The notes below the pieces were generated by a model, which saw nothing but the letters and a program-made list of their open reading frames with translations, searched no databases and was not told the origin of the DNA. 6,084 nt of DNA from an uncultured Mycoplasmatota bacterium (GTDB lineage Bacteria; Bacillota_I; Bacilli_A; RF39; UBA660): contig CAMLYN010000070.1 of NCBI GenBank assembly GCA_946491675.1, positions 1-6,084 of the forward strand. Direction: 5' to 3'. Shown here one piece after another: positions 5,788 to 6,084 of the stretch. A program made the position numbers and the translations under genes. How positions within the stretch are numbered: position 1 is the stretch's first letter; the number at the start of each line of letters is the position of its first letter.

Positions 5788-5930
5788 TAAAGAAAAATTA
5801 TAAATTAATTATAATATTATTAATTATAATATGCTTACTTCCTATTTTTCCTATTTGTGTTGAAATTATTTTTAAGTTAGGTACAATTGTAGGTAGTACT
5901 ATTAGAACATTATCTACTTGTTCCATCTAA
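5775..5930 (+). CDS. Third small peptide: membrane segment plus peptide-2-like C-terminus; immunity or third subunit
   Basis: This 51-residue product starts at GTG with a good ribosome-binding site and ends at the operon's terminator. Its N-terminus is basic (MSNLIKKNYK), followed by a long hydrophobic stretch (about 11-28, LIIILLIIICLLPIFPIC). There is no double-glycine leader, and no AxA or lipobox cleavage site is clear, so it is probably membrane-anchored. The C-terminal half, VEIIFKLGTIVGSTIRTL then STCSI, aligns with VIMDVGRSLGSAIRR then TMCPI of peptide 2: the GxxxGS-IR core and the near-terminal Cys (Cys49) coincide. The two genes even match at 13 of 16 bases over the GSxIR codons. 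Small membrane proteins next to class II bacteriocin genes are often immunity proteins; here a copied toxin C-terminus held in the membrane could protect by pairing. A third secreted subunit is an alternative. Gene reality is well supported by its ribosome-binding site, overlap and similarity; function is inference. Confidence 0.72.
   Translation: MSNLIKKNYKLIIILLIIICLLPIFPICVEIIFKLGTIVGSTIRTLSTCSI
5805..5834 (+). repeat. 15-nt in-frame tandem repeat in peptide 3
   Basis: TTAATTATAATATTA (5805-5819) is followed directly by a second copy (5820-5834) identical at its first 13 bases and ending TGC instead of TTA. It encodes LIIIL then LIIIC, part of the membrane segment. Low-complexity A+T sequence could produce this by slippage. 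Confidence 0.75.
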
Positions 5931-5970
5931 AGAATGACTTATTCAATGAATACAGTTCATTCTTTTTTTT
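5929..5970 (+). terminator. Strong intrinsic terminator of the bacteriocin operon
   Basis: AAAGAATGA (5929-5937) pairs exactly with TCATTCTTT (5957-5965). The loop contains its own short hairpin (TATTC/GAATA), and a run of eight T residues (5963-5970) follows. The stem begins inside the TAA stop of peptide 3, which supports that frame as the last gene of the operon. Confidence 0.85.
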
Positions 5971-6021
5971 GTTATTGTTGATTAAAATATTAAATAATTT
6001 ATAATTTACTTTTAAAAACTA

Positions 6022-6050
6022 TTGTAAAATAAAGAAAAAAGTGCTATAAT
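6022..6050 (+). promoter_or_regulatory. Near-consensus promoter of the next gene
   Basis: TTGTAA (6022-6027, four of six) and a perfect TATAAT (6045-6050) are separated by 17 nt. TGC before the hexamer makes an extended -10 (TGnTATAAT). Transcription would begin near 6057 and read into the start codon at 6081. It is the best-formed promoter in the window. Confidence 0.85.
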
Positions 6051-6080
6051 GTCAAGTAGTTGTACGGAAGGAGGGATCAT

Positions 6081-6084
6081 ATGT
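6081..6084 (+). CDS. Start of the next gene (only the first codon visible)
   Basis: ATG 6081 is preceded by AAGGAGGG (6068-6075) with 5-nt spacing and by the strong promoter at 6022-6050, so a well-expressed gene begins here and leaves the window. Nothing can be said of its product. Confidence 0.6.

Noticed and set aside
5829..5861. Lipoprotein or Sec cleavage site in peptide 3
   Set aside because: Residues before Cys20 and Cys28 (III, FPI) do not fit a lipobox, and no AxA site follows the hydrophobic segment.
5474..5930. Lanthipeptide or other modified-peptide cluster
   Set aside because: No LanM/LanB, radical SAM or cyclodehydratase gene is present and the cores are poor in Cys; an unmodified class II type fits better, although such genes could lie outside the window.
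1..6084. CRISPR arrays, tRNA or rRNA genes, insertion sequences, minus-strand genes
   Set aside because: I saw no regularly spaced repeats, RNA gene signatures, transposase motifs or convincing minus-strand coding frames.

Overview
The DNA is very rich in A+T, every gene lies on the + strand, ribosome-binding sites are strong (GGAGG type), start codons are ATG or GTG, and all nine visible stop codons are TAA or TAG. This fits a low-GC Bacillota or Mollicutes-like bacterium, for example an uncultured gut Bacilli or Erysipelotrichia lineage. Tryptophan is read from TGG and no gene contains an in-frame TGA. The lineage is an inference from composition and gene content only.

Layout: (1) positions 1-543 hold the 3' end of trigger factor (tig), with an intrinsic terminator built across its stop codon. 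(2) Positions 554-2864 form one probable operon. A perfect 12-bp palindrome overlaps a candidate promoter, followed by an AAA15/RloA-like ATPase, an overlapping small TOPRIM protein (RloB/AriB-like, a presumed anti-phage pair of AbiL or PARIS type), and rsmD only 1 nt downstream, so the housekeeping 16S rRNA methyltransferase appears to be expressed with the defence pair. (3) Positions 2865-3004 hold a terminator-like element, a promoter and a possible Shine-Dalgarno-sequestering hairpin. (4) Positions 3005-5970 are a compact bacteriocin-type operon. It has a C39-peptidase ABC exporter, a very short HlyD/ComB-position membrane protein, two double-glycine leader peptides, and a third small GTG-start gene overlapping the second peptide. 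A strong terminator follows. (5) Positions 6022-6084 contain a near-consensus promoter, a strong ribosome-binding site and the start codon of the next gene.

The most interesting part is the peptide end of operon 4. Both double-glycine precursors and the third, leaderless membrane peptide end in a common pattern: GxxxG, then 1-2 residues, IR, 3-7 residues, a single Cys, and 1-2 final residues. The third peptide looks like the C-terminal half of the second peptide with the export leader replaced by a hydrophobic membrane segment, part of which is a 15-nt in-frame tandem repeat. It could be a self-immunity mimic or a third toxin subunit. The exporter would cut the two leaders with its Cys15/His94/Asp112 peptidase and pump the peptides out, helped by the short accessory protein. 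No dedicated regulator or peptide-modifying enzyme is visible.
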